From contig JAVVTR010000023.1 of NCBI GenBank assembly GCA_036653535.1, positions 1 to 36,652 of the forward strand: 36,652 nt of DNA, given 5' to 3'. A program made the translations under genes and the position numbers. Below are positions 1 to 7,345 of the stretch, in pieces. Within the stretch, counting starts at the first letter, position 1. The number at the start of each line of letters is the position of its first letter. A model generated the notes under the pieces. That model saw only the letters and a program-made list of their open reading frames with translations, had not been told where the DNA came from and did no database searches. This stretch comes from JAVVTR01 sp036653535 (GTDB lineage Bacteria; Bacteroidota; Bacteroidia; Bacteroidales; P3).

Positions 1-102
1 AAAATTAAACTTTAAATCACCCGTGCAATGCTTTTTCAATCTTTTGTTATAATTTCGCACTTGCTACTTGAATCTGCGATGCCCTATAGGGTATAACTAA
101 AT

Positions 103-133
103 TTGTACATCTAATTTTTTTTACATATCTTTG
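103..133 (+). promoter_or_regulatory. Bacteroidota-type promoter of the coiled-coil/zapA operon
   Basis: TTG at 103-105, a 20-bp spacer, then TATCTTTG at 126-133 match the Bacteroidota consensus TTG-N19/20-TAnnTTTG exactly. Transcription should begin near 138-141, almost on top of the first usable start codons of the next gene. A 10-bp palindrome, CCCTATAGGG (82-91), lies just upstream of the -33 element and could be an operator, but nothing else supports that. Confidence 0.75.
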
Positions 134-154
134 TAGTCAAAGTTGTATTTTAAC

Positions 155-451
155 GTGAACGATTTAATTTCATTAATTTCCGATATTGAGTACAAGGTCC
201 AACTCCTAAATAAGCGAGTGGAGTCTTTGGAAACGGAAAAAAAAATTTTAAAAGCCAAAACCGAAGAATTACAACTTTCTATTAATATATACAAACAGAA
301 ATTAAAAGATTTAGAAACTAAAAACAGCATATTAAAAGTAAGCGGTAGTATAAACCGAAGTACAGGAAATAAACATACGTCGAAATCAAATAAGATGATA
401 GACGATTTATTAGAGGAGATAGATAAGTGTATGCAACTTTTAGATAAATAA
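155..451 (+). CDS. Small coiled-coil protein upstream of zapA
   Basis: A 98-residue acidic/basic coiled-coil protein without signal peptide or membrane segment. Heptads rich in Leu, Glu and Lys span about residues 8-60, followed by a polar linker and a short C-terminal helix. I do not recognise a named family. By size, coiled-coil character and position directly before zapA (1 bp between its stop and the zapA start) it resembles the small coiled-coil division proteins of the ZapB type, and a role in Z-ring organisation is inferred from context only. The frame has no ATG near its beginning: TTG at 143 and GTG at 155 are the candidates. I chose GTG 155 because the promoter predicts a transcript starting near 138-141, which would leave TTG 143 essentially leaderless. 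Confidence 0.7.
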   Translation: MNDLISLISDIEYKVQLLNKRVESLETEKKILKAKTEELQLSINIYKQKLKDLETKNSILKVSGSINRSTGNKHTSKSNKMIDDLLEEIDKCMQLLDK

Positions 452-452
452 A

Positions 453-731
453 ATGAACGAAATACCCATTACTGTAAATATTTGCGACCGTCCATATAAA
501 TTAATGATAAGTCCCGACGAAGAATCTTTATTCCGAGAAGCGGCTCAACGTATTAATGAGAGAATGAGTAGTTATTCTCAGAATTATGCCTTTAAAGACA
601 TGCAAGATTTACTTTCCATGGTTGCGTTACAGTACACATTTAGCGCACTTAAAAGCGAACGTGCTTTAAGTTTTAGAGAGAAGGATTTGTTGCAAAGGCT
701 ACAAAAATTAAATGATACTCTTTCGTTTTAA
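453..731 (+). CDS. zapA: Cell division protein ZapA
   Basis: A 92-residue protein of the ZapA family, which binds FtsZ and bundles protofilaments at the division site. The N-terminal globular part (ITVNICDRPYKL, residues 6-17) and the following helix starting DEESLFREAAQRIN are typical. The second half is the long helix that forms the antiparallel coiled-coil tetramer, with the family-like stretch DLLSMVALQ. It is cotranscribed with the preceding coiled-coil gene (1-bp gap) and is followed by the 6S RNA candidate and rny. A small palindromic hairpin at 804-816, 70 bp downstream, might end the mRNA but lacks a proper T tract. Confidence 0.88.
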   Translation: MNEIPITVNICDRPYKLMISPDEESLFREAAQRINERMSSYSQNYAFKDMQDLLSMVALQYTFSALKSERALSFREKDLLQRLQKLNDTLSF

Positions 732-879
732 ATATTTAGAAGTAAATTATTTTCTTTCATTAGAAAATATCCACCTTATATAAAAATATGTTTATAAAAA
801 AGACCTTATTATAAGGCATTTTCCTTACTGTAACACCATCTTACCCCTTTCCATTTGGGGGCAAAAGTTTGGTAGCAAT

Positions 880-1082
880 TTAAAACCGCAGCATTCACCA
901 TCAGTTTGAAAACTCAACATTTTAAACTTTGGGGTAAGGCTCAAGCTTGGGAAAGTAGGCTTTGAATTTTCCCTCTGTGGAAAATCTCCTTTGGAGACAT
1001 AAGACACTTGAATAAGCAGGCAACCCCATAAAATATAGAGTAGGAGTTTTCTTTAACTCTATAGAATGTATGCGGTTTTTTT
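880..1082 (+). ncRNA. ssrS: 6S RNA candidate (ssrS) between zapA and rny
   Basis: The 386-bp gap between zapA and rny has no convincing coding frame but folds like 6S RNA. A long closing stem pairs 883-890 with 1071-1078 (AAACCGCA/TGCGGTTT) and 891-896 with 1064-1069, with A1070 bulged. The 3' strand ends in a run of seven T (1076-1082), as in an intrinsic terminator. Inside, the 3' strand carries a hairpin (1034-1041 with 1056-1063), the 5' strand 897-929 stays open, and an apical arm starts with 930-935/1023-1028 (TGGGGT/ACCCCA), continues with 941-945/1007-1011 and 946-948/1001-1003, and has terminal hairpins such as 985-989/993-997. A length of about 200 nt, a central bubble with a small hairpin on its 3' side, and a place directly after zapA are hallmarks of 6S RNA, which binds the housekeeping RNA polymerase. 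A -7-like AAAGTTTG lies at 864-871. I cannot run a covariance model, so the identification rests on structure and synteny. Confidence 0.6.
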
Positions 1083-1117
1083 ACTTTTAATAAGCCACTC
1101 ACAAAAAACATATAATT

Positions 1118-2647
1118 ATGACTATTTTACTTTATGTGCTTGCTCTTTTAGCTGGTGGTGGTCTATTTGCAGTATTTTCCAATACTGTACTTAGAAAACG
1201 GCGGCAAACTTTACTATCCGAAGCGGAAGAAAAAAGCGAAATGCTAAAAAAAGAAAAACTTCTTCAAGCCAAGGAAAAGTTTTTACAAATGAAAGCCGAG
1301 CACGATAAAACCGTGCAGGAACGCAACAACGTTATTCTAAAGAACGAAAATCGGATCAAACAAAAAGAAACGGATATCAACCGTAAATTAGAGGAATTAC
1401 AACGTAAAAACAATGAATTAACTGTTCTTAAAGAAAATTTAAGCAACCAGTTAGAAGTTATAGGTAAAAAGCAACTGGATTTAGATAAGATTCAAGCCTC
1501 CCATATTGAAAAGTTAGAAAAAGTTGCTGGTTTATCGGCTGAAGATGCTAAAACACAATTAATTGAAAATATTAAAGAAGAGGCTAAATCGGAAGCTTTA
1601 AACCAAATCAAAGACGTAATTAGTGAAGCTAAAATCACCGCCAATAAAGAAGCTCAAAAGATCGTTATAGAAACGCTGCAACGAACCGCTACGGAACATG
1701 CTGTAGAGAACACCGTATCTGTTTTCAATTTAGAAAACGAAGAAATTAAGGGCCGTATTATTGGACGGGAAGGCCGCAACATTCGTACCTTAGAATCTTT
1801 AACTGGCGTGGAAATCATAATCGATGACTCTCCCGATGCAATTATTCTTTCCGGCTTTGATCCGGTTAGGCGAGAAATAGCCCGTTTATCTTTACACAAA
1901 TTAGTCACCGATGGACGTATACATCCTGCTCGAATAGAAGAAGTGGTCACCAAGACCCAAAAACAAATCGAACAGGAAATTATGGAAATTGGGAAAAGGA
2001 CTTGCATAGATTTAGGTATTCTTAATATGAGTAATGAGCTTACCCGTATGATAGGGAAAATGAAATATCGTTCTTCTTACGGGCAGAATCTTCTTCAACA
2101 CTCTCGCGAAACCGCCAATCTTTGCGCTACTATGGCCGCTGAATTAGGGCTCAATCCCAAAATAGCCAAAAGAGCTGGACTCTTACACGACATAGGTAAA
2201 GTGCCAGATAATGAGCCGGATCTACCCCATGCTATTTTAGGAATGAAATTAGCAGAAAAGTACAAAGAAAGCCCCGAAATATGCAATGCCATTGGAGCTC
2301 ACCACGATGAAATAGAAATGAGTAACCTTATATCTCCTATTGTACAAGTATGTGATGCTATTTCCGGTGCCCGTCCTGGTGCTCGTCGTGAAGTAGTAGA
2401 AGCCTATATAAACCGACTAAACAATTTAGAATCTTTAGCCCTCTCCTATCCTGGTGTTATAAAAACTTATGCTATCCAAGCTGGTAGAGAATTACGAGTT
2501 ATTGTAGGAGCCGACAAAGTGACCGATAATGATGCCTGTCAACTATCCATGGATCTTTCTAAAAAAATCCAAGAAGAAATGACCTATCCTGGACAAATAA
2601 AAATTACAGTTATACGGGAAACTCGAGCTATTAACTACGCCAAATAA
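1118..2647 (+). CDS. rny: Ribonuclease Y
   Basis: A 509-residue endoribonuclease that starts mRNA decay from the inner face of the membrane. Order of parts: one N-terminal membrane helix (residues 3-22), a long coiled coil (about 30-150), a KH RNA-binding domain with GRIIGREGRNIR at 212-223, an HD hydrolase domain with H328, H357-D358 (LLHDIGK), H371 and H395-H396-D397 (AHHDE), and the conserved C-terminal domain containing the AGRELRVIV stretch. Length and all motifs are standard for the family. It follows the 6S RNA candidate by 35 bp and may be read from its own promoter; TACTTTTA at 1082-1089 is a poor -7 match. A 25-bp perfect hairpin 34 bp after the stop ends the unit. Confidence 0.96.
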   Translation: MTILLYVLALLAGGGLFAVFSNTVLRKRRQTLLSEAEEKSEMLKKEKLLQAKEKFLQMKAEHDKTVQERNNVILKNENRIKQKETDINRKLEELQRKNNELTVLKENLSNQLEVIGKKQLDLDKIQASHIEKLEKVAGLSAEDAKTQLIENIKEEAKSEALNQIKDVISEAKITANKEAQKIVIETLQRTATEHAVENTVSVFNLENEEIKGRIIGREGRNIRTLESLTGVEIIIDDSPDAIILSGFDPVRREIARLSLHKLVTDGRIHPARIEEVVTKTQKQIEQEIMEIGKRTCIDLGILNMSNELTRMIGKMKYRSSYGQNLLQHSRETANLCATMAAELGLNPKIAKRAGLLHDIGKVPDNEPDLPHAILGMKLAEKYKESPEICNAIGAHHDEIEMSNLISPIVQVCDAISGARPGARREVVEAYINRLNNLESLALSYPGVIKTYAIQAGRELRVIVGADKVTDNDACQLSMDLSKKIQEEMTYPGQIKITVIRETRAINYAK

Positions 2648-2680
2648 AAATTGGATATTGCGTAAATGGATTTAATCCCT

Positions 2681-2732
2681 GCATAAAATAAAAATAGAGG
2701 ATGTACATACATCCTCTATTTTTATTTTATGC
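2681..2732. terminator. Bidirectional terminator hairpin, 25-bp perfect stem
   Basis: Bases 2681-2705 are the exact reverse complement of 2708-2732, with only CA between them. The outer part of the stem is A-rich on the left and T-rich on the right (TATTTTTATTTT), so a T tract follows the G+C core (GAGGATGT/ACATCCTC) on both strands. It lies between the convergent genes rny and the thioesterase and should stop transcription from both sides. Confidence 0.85.
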
Positions 2733-2815
2733 AACAACTTACTCTTTATACTAAACAACTTGCTCTTTACCATAACTTACTCTTCTCCTTAGCATAGTCC
2801 AAAGAAGCACCGCCA

Positions 2816-3253
2816 CTACTTTTGGGCGTTTAGAACGTTTTCTGCCGGGTTTATATAACTTTCCAATATTCTTCTAAAGTTCTCCGGGCAACGACAAGGA
2901 CGTCGATTGTCCGACCGCATAAAGGCTAAAGTAGTACTTCCTGTGTGAAGCAAAACTTTTTTGTCGTTATATATTTCGTAATAGAAAGTCATTCTTGCCG
3001 CAGGTATCTCCTTAATTATAGTGCGAACCATTAACAACTCGTCATAATGAGCGGCTCTTTTATAAATACTTTCTACATGAATAACTGGCATCATAATCCC
3101 CTCTTCTTCCATAGTTTGATAACTATAACCTAACTTTCGCATAGTCTCCACTCTTGCCACTTCATAATAAGTAGGATAATTTCCGTAATATACATATCCC
3201 ATTTGATCGGTTTCCGCATAACGAACCCGAATAAAAGTTTCTGAACTAAACAT
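2816..3253 (-). CDS. Acyl-CoA thioesterase, YbgC/FcbC hot-dog family
   Basis: A 145-residue single hot-dog-fold thioesterase of the 4-hydroxybenzoyl-CoA thioesterase/YbgC type. The signature YAETDQMGYVYYGNY (residues 12-26) holds the catalytic aspartate D16, and the following helix PTYYEVARVE is typical. Such enzymes hydrolyse short or aromatic acyl-CoA or acyl-ACP thioesters in the cytoplasm; the substrate cannot be read from the sequence. I start at the ATG at 3253 rather than 14 codons upstream because the family begins directly with the beta strand FIRVRYAETD and the upstream codons give only a lysine-rich, unconserved-looking extension. A consensus promoter lies 80-110 bp upstream. Confidence 0.87.
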   Translation of the reverse strand: MFSSETFIRVRYAETDQMGYVYYGNYPTYYEVARVETMRKLGYSYQTMEEEGIMMPVIHVESIYKRAAHYDELLMVRTIIKEIPAARMTFYYEIYNDKKVLLHTGSTTLAFMRSDNRRPCRCPENFRRILESYINPAENVLNAQK

Positions 3254-3332
3254 AATTATTAAGTATAAGTAGTCTTTTCTTTTTTTTGAAAGCAAATCTA
3301 AAATTAAAAATTTTGCACCAACACCCTCTTTA

Positions 3333-3363
3333 CAAAGATAAGTTTTTAGATTCTCTTAAGCAA
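3333..3363 (-). promoter_or_regulatory. Promoter of the thioesterase gene
   Basis: Read on the minus strand: TTG (complement of CAA 3361-3363), a 20-bp spacer, then TATCTTTG (complement of 3333-3340), a perfect Bacteroidota promoter. The start point is expected near 3326, giving a leader of about 70 nt before the ATG at 3253. Confidence 0.75.
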
Positions 3364-3376
3364 ATGCACTTTTTTT

Positions 3377-3426
3377 ATTAACTTGTTTACATGTTTTTTT
3401 TAGCAAAAACATGTAAACAAGTTAAT
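3377..3426. repeat. 22-bp perfect inverted repeat between divergent promoters
   Basis: Bases 3377-3398 are the exact reverse complement of 3405-3426, loop TTTAGC. Each arm contains TTAACTTGTTTACATG. It sits 13 bp upstream of the -33 element of the thioesterase promoter and about 290 bp before dnaA. On the plus strand it is followed by ATTTTTTCC, like an intrinsic terminator, yet no plus-strand gene ends before it. It may be a regulator-binding site, an insulator or the end of a short unannotated transcript. Confidence 0.7.
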
Positions 3427-3646
3427 ATTTTTTCCTATTCTTACTTTTTATTCAAATAAAATTCCGTACTTTGTTCTACTTTTTTAACAAAAAAAGTTAA
3501 AGCACAGACAAACAAAACTTTTTCTATGAAAATGGCGTTTTTACAGTATTTCCCCGAATATTCCGTAACTATTCTTTTATAAAATACAATAGCAAAATCA
3601 TTTTTTTTTAAAGTTTTTTTATAGCAACTTTGTCTTTGTTTAACAC

Positions 3647-3681
3647 TGTTGATAAGTCAGAAGAAAACAAGTTTATCAACA
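3647..3681. promoter_or_regulatory. Inverted pair of DnaA-box-like nonamers before dnaA
   Basis: TGTTGATAA at 3647-3655 and TTATCAACA at 3673-3681 are exact reverse complements of each other and differ by one base from the consensus DnaA box TTATCCACA. They lie 37-71 bp before the dnaA start in very A+T-rich DNA, which fits autoregulation of dnaA or part of a replication origin. Two boxes are too few to call oriC. Confidence 0.5.
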
Positions 3682-3717
3682 ATATATTACATATACTTTT
3701 AAAAAAATAGGTGGACA

Positions 3718-5130
3718 ATGGATCAAAATTATCATGCAGTGTGGAAAAAATGCCTCGATATATTTCGAGATAATTTGGGCAACGGTCAAAGTTTTAAAAC
3801 TTGGTTTGAACCTATTAAACCCGTTAAGATGGAAGACAACACTCTAACGATACAAGTGCCCAGCCAATTTTTCTACGAATGGTTAGAGGAACACTATGTC
3901 GACTTACTTCGATCTACTATTAAAAGGATTTTAGGAGCAGACGGTCGTTTAGAATACTCCATTGTAATGGATACTACTAATCCTTATGCTATTACCAACG
4001 AGAGCACCCATAAAAAAGACATTCACAACCAACCCACCTCCCTTCCTATACAAAATAAAGACCTGCCGGACCCCTTTGTTATTCCAGGCCTAAAAAAAAT
4101 AAAAATCAACTCCCAACTCAATGAAAATTACTCTTTCGACAATTTTATTGAAGGAGATTGCAATCGCTTAGCCCGATCTGCTGGTTATGCTATTGCCGAA
4201 AATCCAGGCAAAACCGCTTTTAATCCCCTATTTGTACACAGTGATATAGGTTTAGGGAAAACGCACCTAATGAATGCCATTGGAATACAAACCAAAGTTA
4301 ATTTTCCCGAACTTACTGTACTATATGTATCCGCAGAATTATTCACTCAACAATTCATTGATGCCTGCCGTAATAATTCCGCTAATGATTTTACCCATTT
4401 CTATCAATTAGTGGATGTTCTACTTATTGATGATATTCATAAACTTTCCGGAAAAGAAGGTACACAAAATGCTTTCTTCCATATTTTCAATCATCTGCAC
4501 CAAAGCGGGAAACAAATTGTTTTATCGTCCGATAAAGCGCCTGTGGAATTAGCAGGCATAGAACCTCGTTTATTATCTCGTTTTAAATGGGGCTTAGCTA
4601 CCGATCTACAGGTTCCAGATGTAGAAACCCGTATTGCCATTTTACAAAAGAAAATTCATGCCAATGGGGTAGAAATGCCCAAAGACGTTATAGAATATAT
4701 AGCTTATAGTATTTCCACCAACGTCAGAGAAATGGAAGGGGTACTAAACTCTCTTTTGGCTCAATCTATTCTCAATAAGAAAACCATTACTTTGGAATTA
4801 GCCAAACAAATGATTGATAAAATTGTGCGCAATTCATCCAAAGAAATTTCCATAGATTATATCCAAAAAATCATTTGTGATTATTTCGGAATTCCAGTAG
4901 ACGAAATCAATTCCAAAACCCGCAAAAGAGAAATTGTTCAAGCTCGTCAATTAGCTATGTATTTCTCCAAACGACACACCAAATCTTCTTTAGCTGCTAT
5001 TGGTTTACAATGTGGAAATAAAGACCATGCCACCGTACTACATGCTTGCAAAACTATAGGTAATCTTATGGAAACCGATAAATCGTTTAAAAACATAGTA
5101 GACGATTTGGCGAAAAAAATTAAAAATTAA
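3718..5130 (+). CDS. dnaA: Chromosomal replication initiator DnaA
   Basis: A 470-residue full-length DnaA that binds DnaA boxes, unwinds oriC and loads DnaB. Domain I (residues 1-85, including FKTWFEPIKP) is followed by a polar linker (90-130), the AAA+ domain (about 135-370) with Walker B LLIDDI (235-240), the arginine-finger region RLLSRFKWGL (284-293) and sensor 2 NVREMEGVLN (335-344). Domain IV (about 375-470) carries the DNA-binding signature RQLAMYFSKRHTKSS and the motif KDHATVLHA (435-443). Walker A reads SDIGLGKT (175-182): the usual first glycine is serine. Two inverted DnaA-box-like sites precede the gene. The RsmI-like gene begins on the base after the stop codon and rarA follows, so replication and repair functions are grouped here. 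Confidence 0.95.
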   Translation: MDQNYHAVWKKCLDIFRDNLGNGQSFKTWFEPIKPVKMEDNTLTIQVPSQFFYEWLEEHYVDLLRSTIKRILGADGRLEYSIVMDTTNPYAITNESTHKKDIHNQPTSLPIQNKDLPDPFVIPGLKKIKINSQLNENYSFDNFIEGDCNRLARSAGYAIAENPGKTAFNPLFVHSDIGLGKTHLMNAIGIQTKVNFPELTVLYVSAELFTQQFIDACRNNSANDFTHFYQLVDVLLIDDIHKLSGKEGTQNAFFHIFNHLHQSGKQIVLSSDKAPVELAGIEPRLLSRFKWGLATDLQVPDVETRIAILQKKIHANGVEMPKDVIEYIAYSISTNVREMEGVLNSLLAQSILNKKTITLELAKQMIDKIVRNSSKEISIDYIQKIICDYFGIPVDEINSKTRKREIVQARQLAMYFSKRHTKSSLAAIGLQCGNKDHATVLHACKTIGNLMETDKSFKNIVDDLAKKIKN

Positions 5131-5865
5131 ATGTTAAGTTCTTCCTCTTCTCGCCTTTTTCTACTCCCATCTTCTTTGGGCGAGATGGACCCCTCTTGGG
5201 TTTTGCCTGTTATCTATCCAGAGATTATACAACCACTTAGAGTTTTCTTTGTAGAAGAAACTCGAACGGCTCGACGCTTCCTTAGAAGAGCTGGATTTAA
5301 AGTTCCTTTCGAGGATGTATGTTTCTTAGAAATAAATGAACATACCATAGAAACTAATTTAGAAGAATTTATCCTAAATCAAGGCCTTTCAGAAGAATGG
5401 CTATCCAAACAAGACATAGGGCTACTTTCGGAAGCCGGCCTGCCTTGTGTAGCAGATCCTGGGGCTAAAGTGGTGGAATGGGCACATCGAAAAAAGATCA
5501 AAGTAGTTCCTGTTAGTGGTCCTTCTTCTATTTTTCTAGCCCTCATGGCCTCTGGCTTTAATGGCCAAAATTTTTGTTTTCATGGATATTTACCTGTTAA
5601 ACCCGAGGAAAGACTCCGGAAAATAAAGGAATTAGAAAACGCTTCTCTTCAACGAAATCAAACCCAAATTTTTATAGAAACGCCTTATCGTAATCAACAT
5701 TTATTAGAGTCTATTTTAAGCTGTTGTAAAAGAGAAACCATGCTCTGTATTGCTAAAAACATTACTTTGGCCCAAGAGGATATTCGCAGCCTTTCCATAG
5801 AGGAATGGCGAAAAAATATTCCCAATTTACAAAAGCAAAACACCGTATTTTTATTAATGGCATGA
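5131..5865 (+). CDS. SAM-dependent tetrapyrrole-methylase-fold methyltransferase, RsmI-like
   Basis: A 244-residue protein of the tetrapyrrole methylase fold, in the group of RsmI, the 16S rRNA 2'-O-methyltransferase acting on C1402. Visible landmarks are the RTARRFL segment near residue 46, LSEAGLPCVADPGAKVV (about 98-114), which is the RsmI-like cofactor and substrate loop, the SGPSSIFLALMASGF strand-helix (about 129-143), FHGYLP, and QTQIFIETPYRN (about 176-187). The N-terminus lacks the glycine-rich GTLYVVATPIGNL start of canonical RsmI and reads RLFLLPSSLGEMDP, as in the Bacteroidota paralogous group. The 16S target is therefore not certain. The start codon abuts the dnaA stop without a gap and the stop overlaps the rarA start by 4 bp (ATGA), so the three genes are probably translationally coupled. 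Confidence 0.82.
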   Translation: MLSSSSSRLFLLPSSLGEMDPSWVLPVIYPEIIQPLRVFFVEETRTARRFLRRAGFKVPFEDVCFLEINEHTIETNLEEFILNQGLSEEWLSKQDIGLLSEAGLPCVADPGAKVVEWAHRKKIKVVPVSGPSSIFLALMASGFNGQNFCFHGYLPVKPEERLRKIKELENASLQRNQTQIFIETPYRNQHLLESILSCCKRETMLCIAKNITLAQEDIRSLSIEEWRKNIPNLQKQNTVFLLMA

Positions 5866-7271
5866 ACCCACCTTTGGCCGAACAATTAAGGCCACAAACC
5901 TTAGAAGAATACATAGGGCAATCTCATTTGATGGCTCCGGGTGCGGTATTGCATAAAGCTATACTCACTGGCAATTTACCATCCCTTATTTTATGGGGTC
6001 CCCCAGGAGTTGGAAAGACCACCTTAGCCCACTTAATTTCTCTTTCTTTAGACCGCCCTTTTTTCTCTCTCAGTGCCGTGCAAGCAGGCGTTAAGGAGGT
6101 AAGAGAAATTTTACAACAAGCCCAAGAAACAAACCGTTCAACGAACAAGAACGAAGCGCTCCATACGCCCTCTTTATTTGATAATCCAGAGCAAAATCCT
6201 CTCGCAATCCATACCGATTTTTCCCTTCAAGAAAACAAAGCGAATAAAACACCTATTCTTTTTATAGATGAAATACATCGTTTCAGCAAGTCCCAGCAAG
6301 ATTCTTTGTTAGGTGCTGTAGAAAAAGGAAATATTACTTTTATAGGAGCCACCACGGAAAATCCATCCTTTGAGGTAATAACGCCACTCTTATCCCGCTG
6401 TCAAGTTTATATATTAAAAAGCCTTTCCAACGAAGAATTAGACATTTTAATTCATCGCGCTATAAGTCACTTGGAAAAAGCGTACCATTTATCCATACAA
6501 GCAGACGAAACCTCTGCACTCAAACGGATTTCCGGAGGAGATGGAAGAAAGTTACTCAACGCATTAGAATTAGTGCTTAGCGCTCAATTTTCTCAAAACA
6601 GAACAGAAAATCAAACTAAGGAAAATGGAACAAAGCTGATTCTAAACGATCGTATAGTTCAAGATTTGATTCAACAGAATTTGGCTATTTACGACAAAGG
6701 AGGGGAAAATCATTATGATATTATTTCTGCTTTTATAAAATCTATAAGAGGAAGTGATCCCAACGCAGCGGTTTACTATTTAGCGCGCATGTTGGAAGGA
6801 GGCGAAGATGTGAAGTTTATTGCCCGCCGCATGCTTATTTTAGCTTCAGAAGATATAGGGAATGCCAATCCAAATGCTCTTTTATTAGCCAATGCCTGCT
6901 TTGAAACCGTCCATAAAATTGGATATCCGGAATGTCGCATCACCCTAAGTCAAACGGCCATATATTTAGCCTGTTCTCCCAAAAGCAATGCCTCCTATTT
7001 AGCCATCGACCATGCTTTAGCAACGCTAAAAGAAAAAGGGGACCTACCTGTTCCTCTCCCTTTACGTAATGCACCAAGCAAACTTATGAAAGAATTAGGC
7101 TATAGCGATGGTTATCTTTACGCCCATAATTTCGACGATAATTTTGTGGACATGGAATTTTTACCCAAAGGAATGGAAGGTAGTGTATTCTACGAACCCG
7201 GCAATAATTCTAAAGAAAACGATATAAGAAAAAAACTTAGAGAGCACTGGAAAAGCAAATACAACTACTAA
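5862..7271 (+). CDS. rarA: Replication-associated recombination protein RarA (MgsA)
   Basis: A 469-residue AAA+ ATPase of the RarA/MgsA/WRNIP1 family that acts at stalled replication forks. It has Walker A GPPGVGKT (46-53), Walker B ILFIDEIHRF (132-141), sensor 1 IGATTENPSF, the arginine-finger strand LLSRCQVY, and the family C-terminal tetramerisation domain (SDPNAAVYYLARMLEGGEDV and following). I start at ATG 5862, overlapping the previous stop as ATGA, because the family begins with PLAEQLRPQTLEEYIGQ; an earlier in-frame ATG at 5805 lies inside the upstream gene. Between the first AAA+ helices and Walker B, residues about 93-128 form a polar insertion (NRSTNKNEALHTPSLFDN and onward) not usual in RarA. 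Confidence 0.93.
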   Translation: MNPPLAEQLRPQTLEEYIGQSHLMAPGAVLHKAILTGNLPSLILWGPPGVGKTTLAHLISLSLDRPFFSLSAVQAGVKEVREILQQAQETNRSTNKNEALHTPSLFDNPEQNPLAIHTDFSLQENKANKTPILFIDEIHRFSKSQQDSLLGAVEKGNITFIGATTENPSFEVITPLLSRCQVYILKSLSNEELDILIHRAISHLEKAYHLSIQADETSALKRISGGDGRKLLNALELVLSAQFSQNRTENQTKENGTKLILNDRIVQDLIQQNLAIYDKGGENHYDIISAFIKSIRGSDPNAAVYYLARMLEGGEDVKFIARRMLILASEDIGNANPNALLLANACFETVHKIGYPECRITLSQTAIYLACSPKSNASYLAIDHALATLKEKGDLPVPLPLRNAPSKLMKELGYSDGYLYAHNFDDNFVDMEFLPKGMEGSVFYEPGNNSKENDIRKKLREHWKSKYNY

Positions 7272-7345
7272 ACAAATCTAAGCCAACCAAAAGATTACCG
7301 AGCCTTACGCCTCTTCTCTTTTTTTAATTTTTTAAATAAAATAAT

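Larger units (their letters stand above)
3254..3717. other. Divergent intergenic region between thioesterase and dnaA
   Basis: A strongly A+T-rich gap of 464 bp between two divergent genes. From left to right it holds the thioesterase promoter (3333-3363, minus strand), a 22-bp perfect inverted repeat (3377-3426), runs of A and T with a weak repeat TTTAAC/GTTAAA around 3482-3505, and two DnaA-box-like nonamers facing each other (3647-3655, 3673-3681). I found no full-consensus plus-strand promoter for dnaA; CAACTTTG at 3625-3632 is one base away from a -7 element. No coding frame is convincing. Confidence 0.6.

Noticed and set aside
1..120. Left edge as possible end of another gene or terminator
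   Set aside because: No long frame reaches the edge on either strand and no hairpin with T run is seen; only the palindrome CCCTATAGGG at 82-91 stands out.
825..1007. Minus-strand reading frame of 60 codons between zapA and rny
   Set aside because: It lies inside the strongly structured 6S RNA candidate, has no promoter and an unusual composition; the paired stems explain the sequence better.
3427..3717. Full replication origin before dnaA
   Set aside because: Only two DnaA-box-like sites and general A+T richness; in Bacteroidota oriC need not be beside dnaA. Skew data would be needed.
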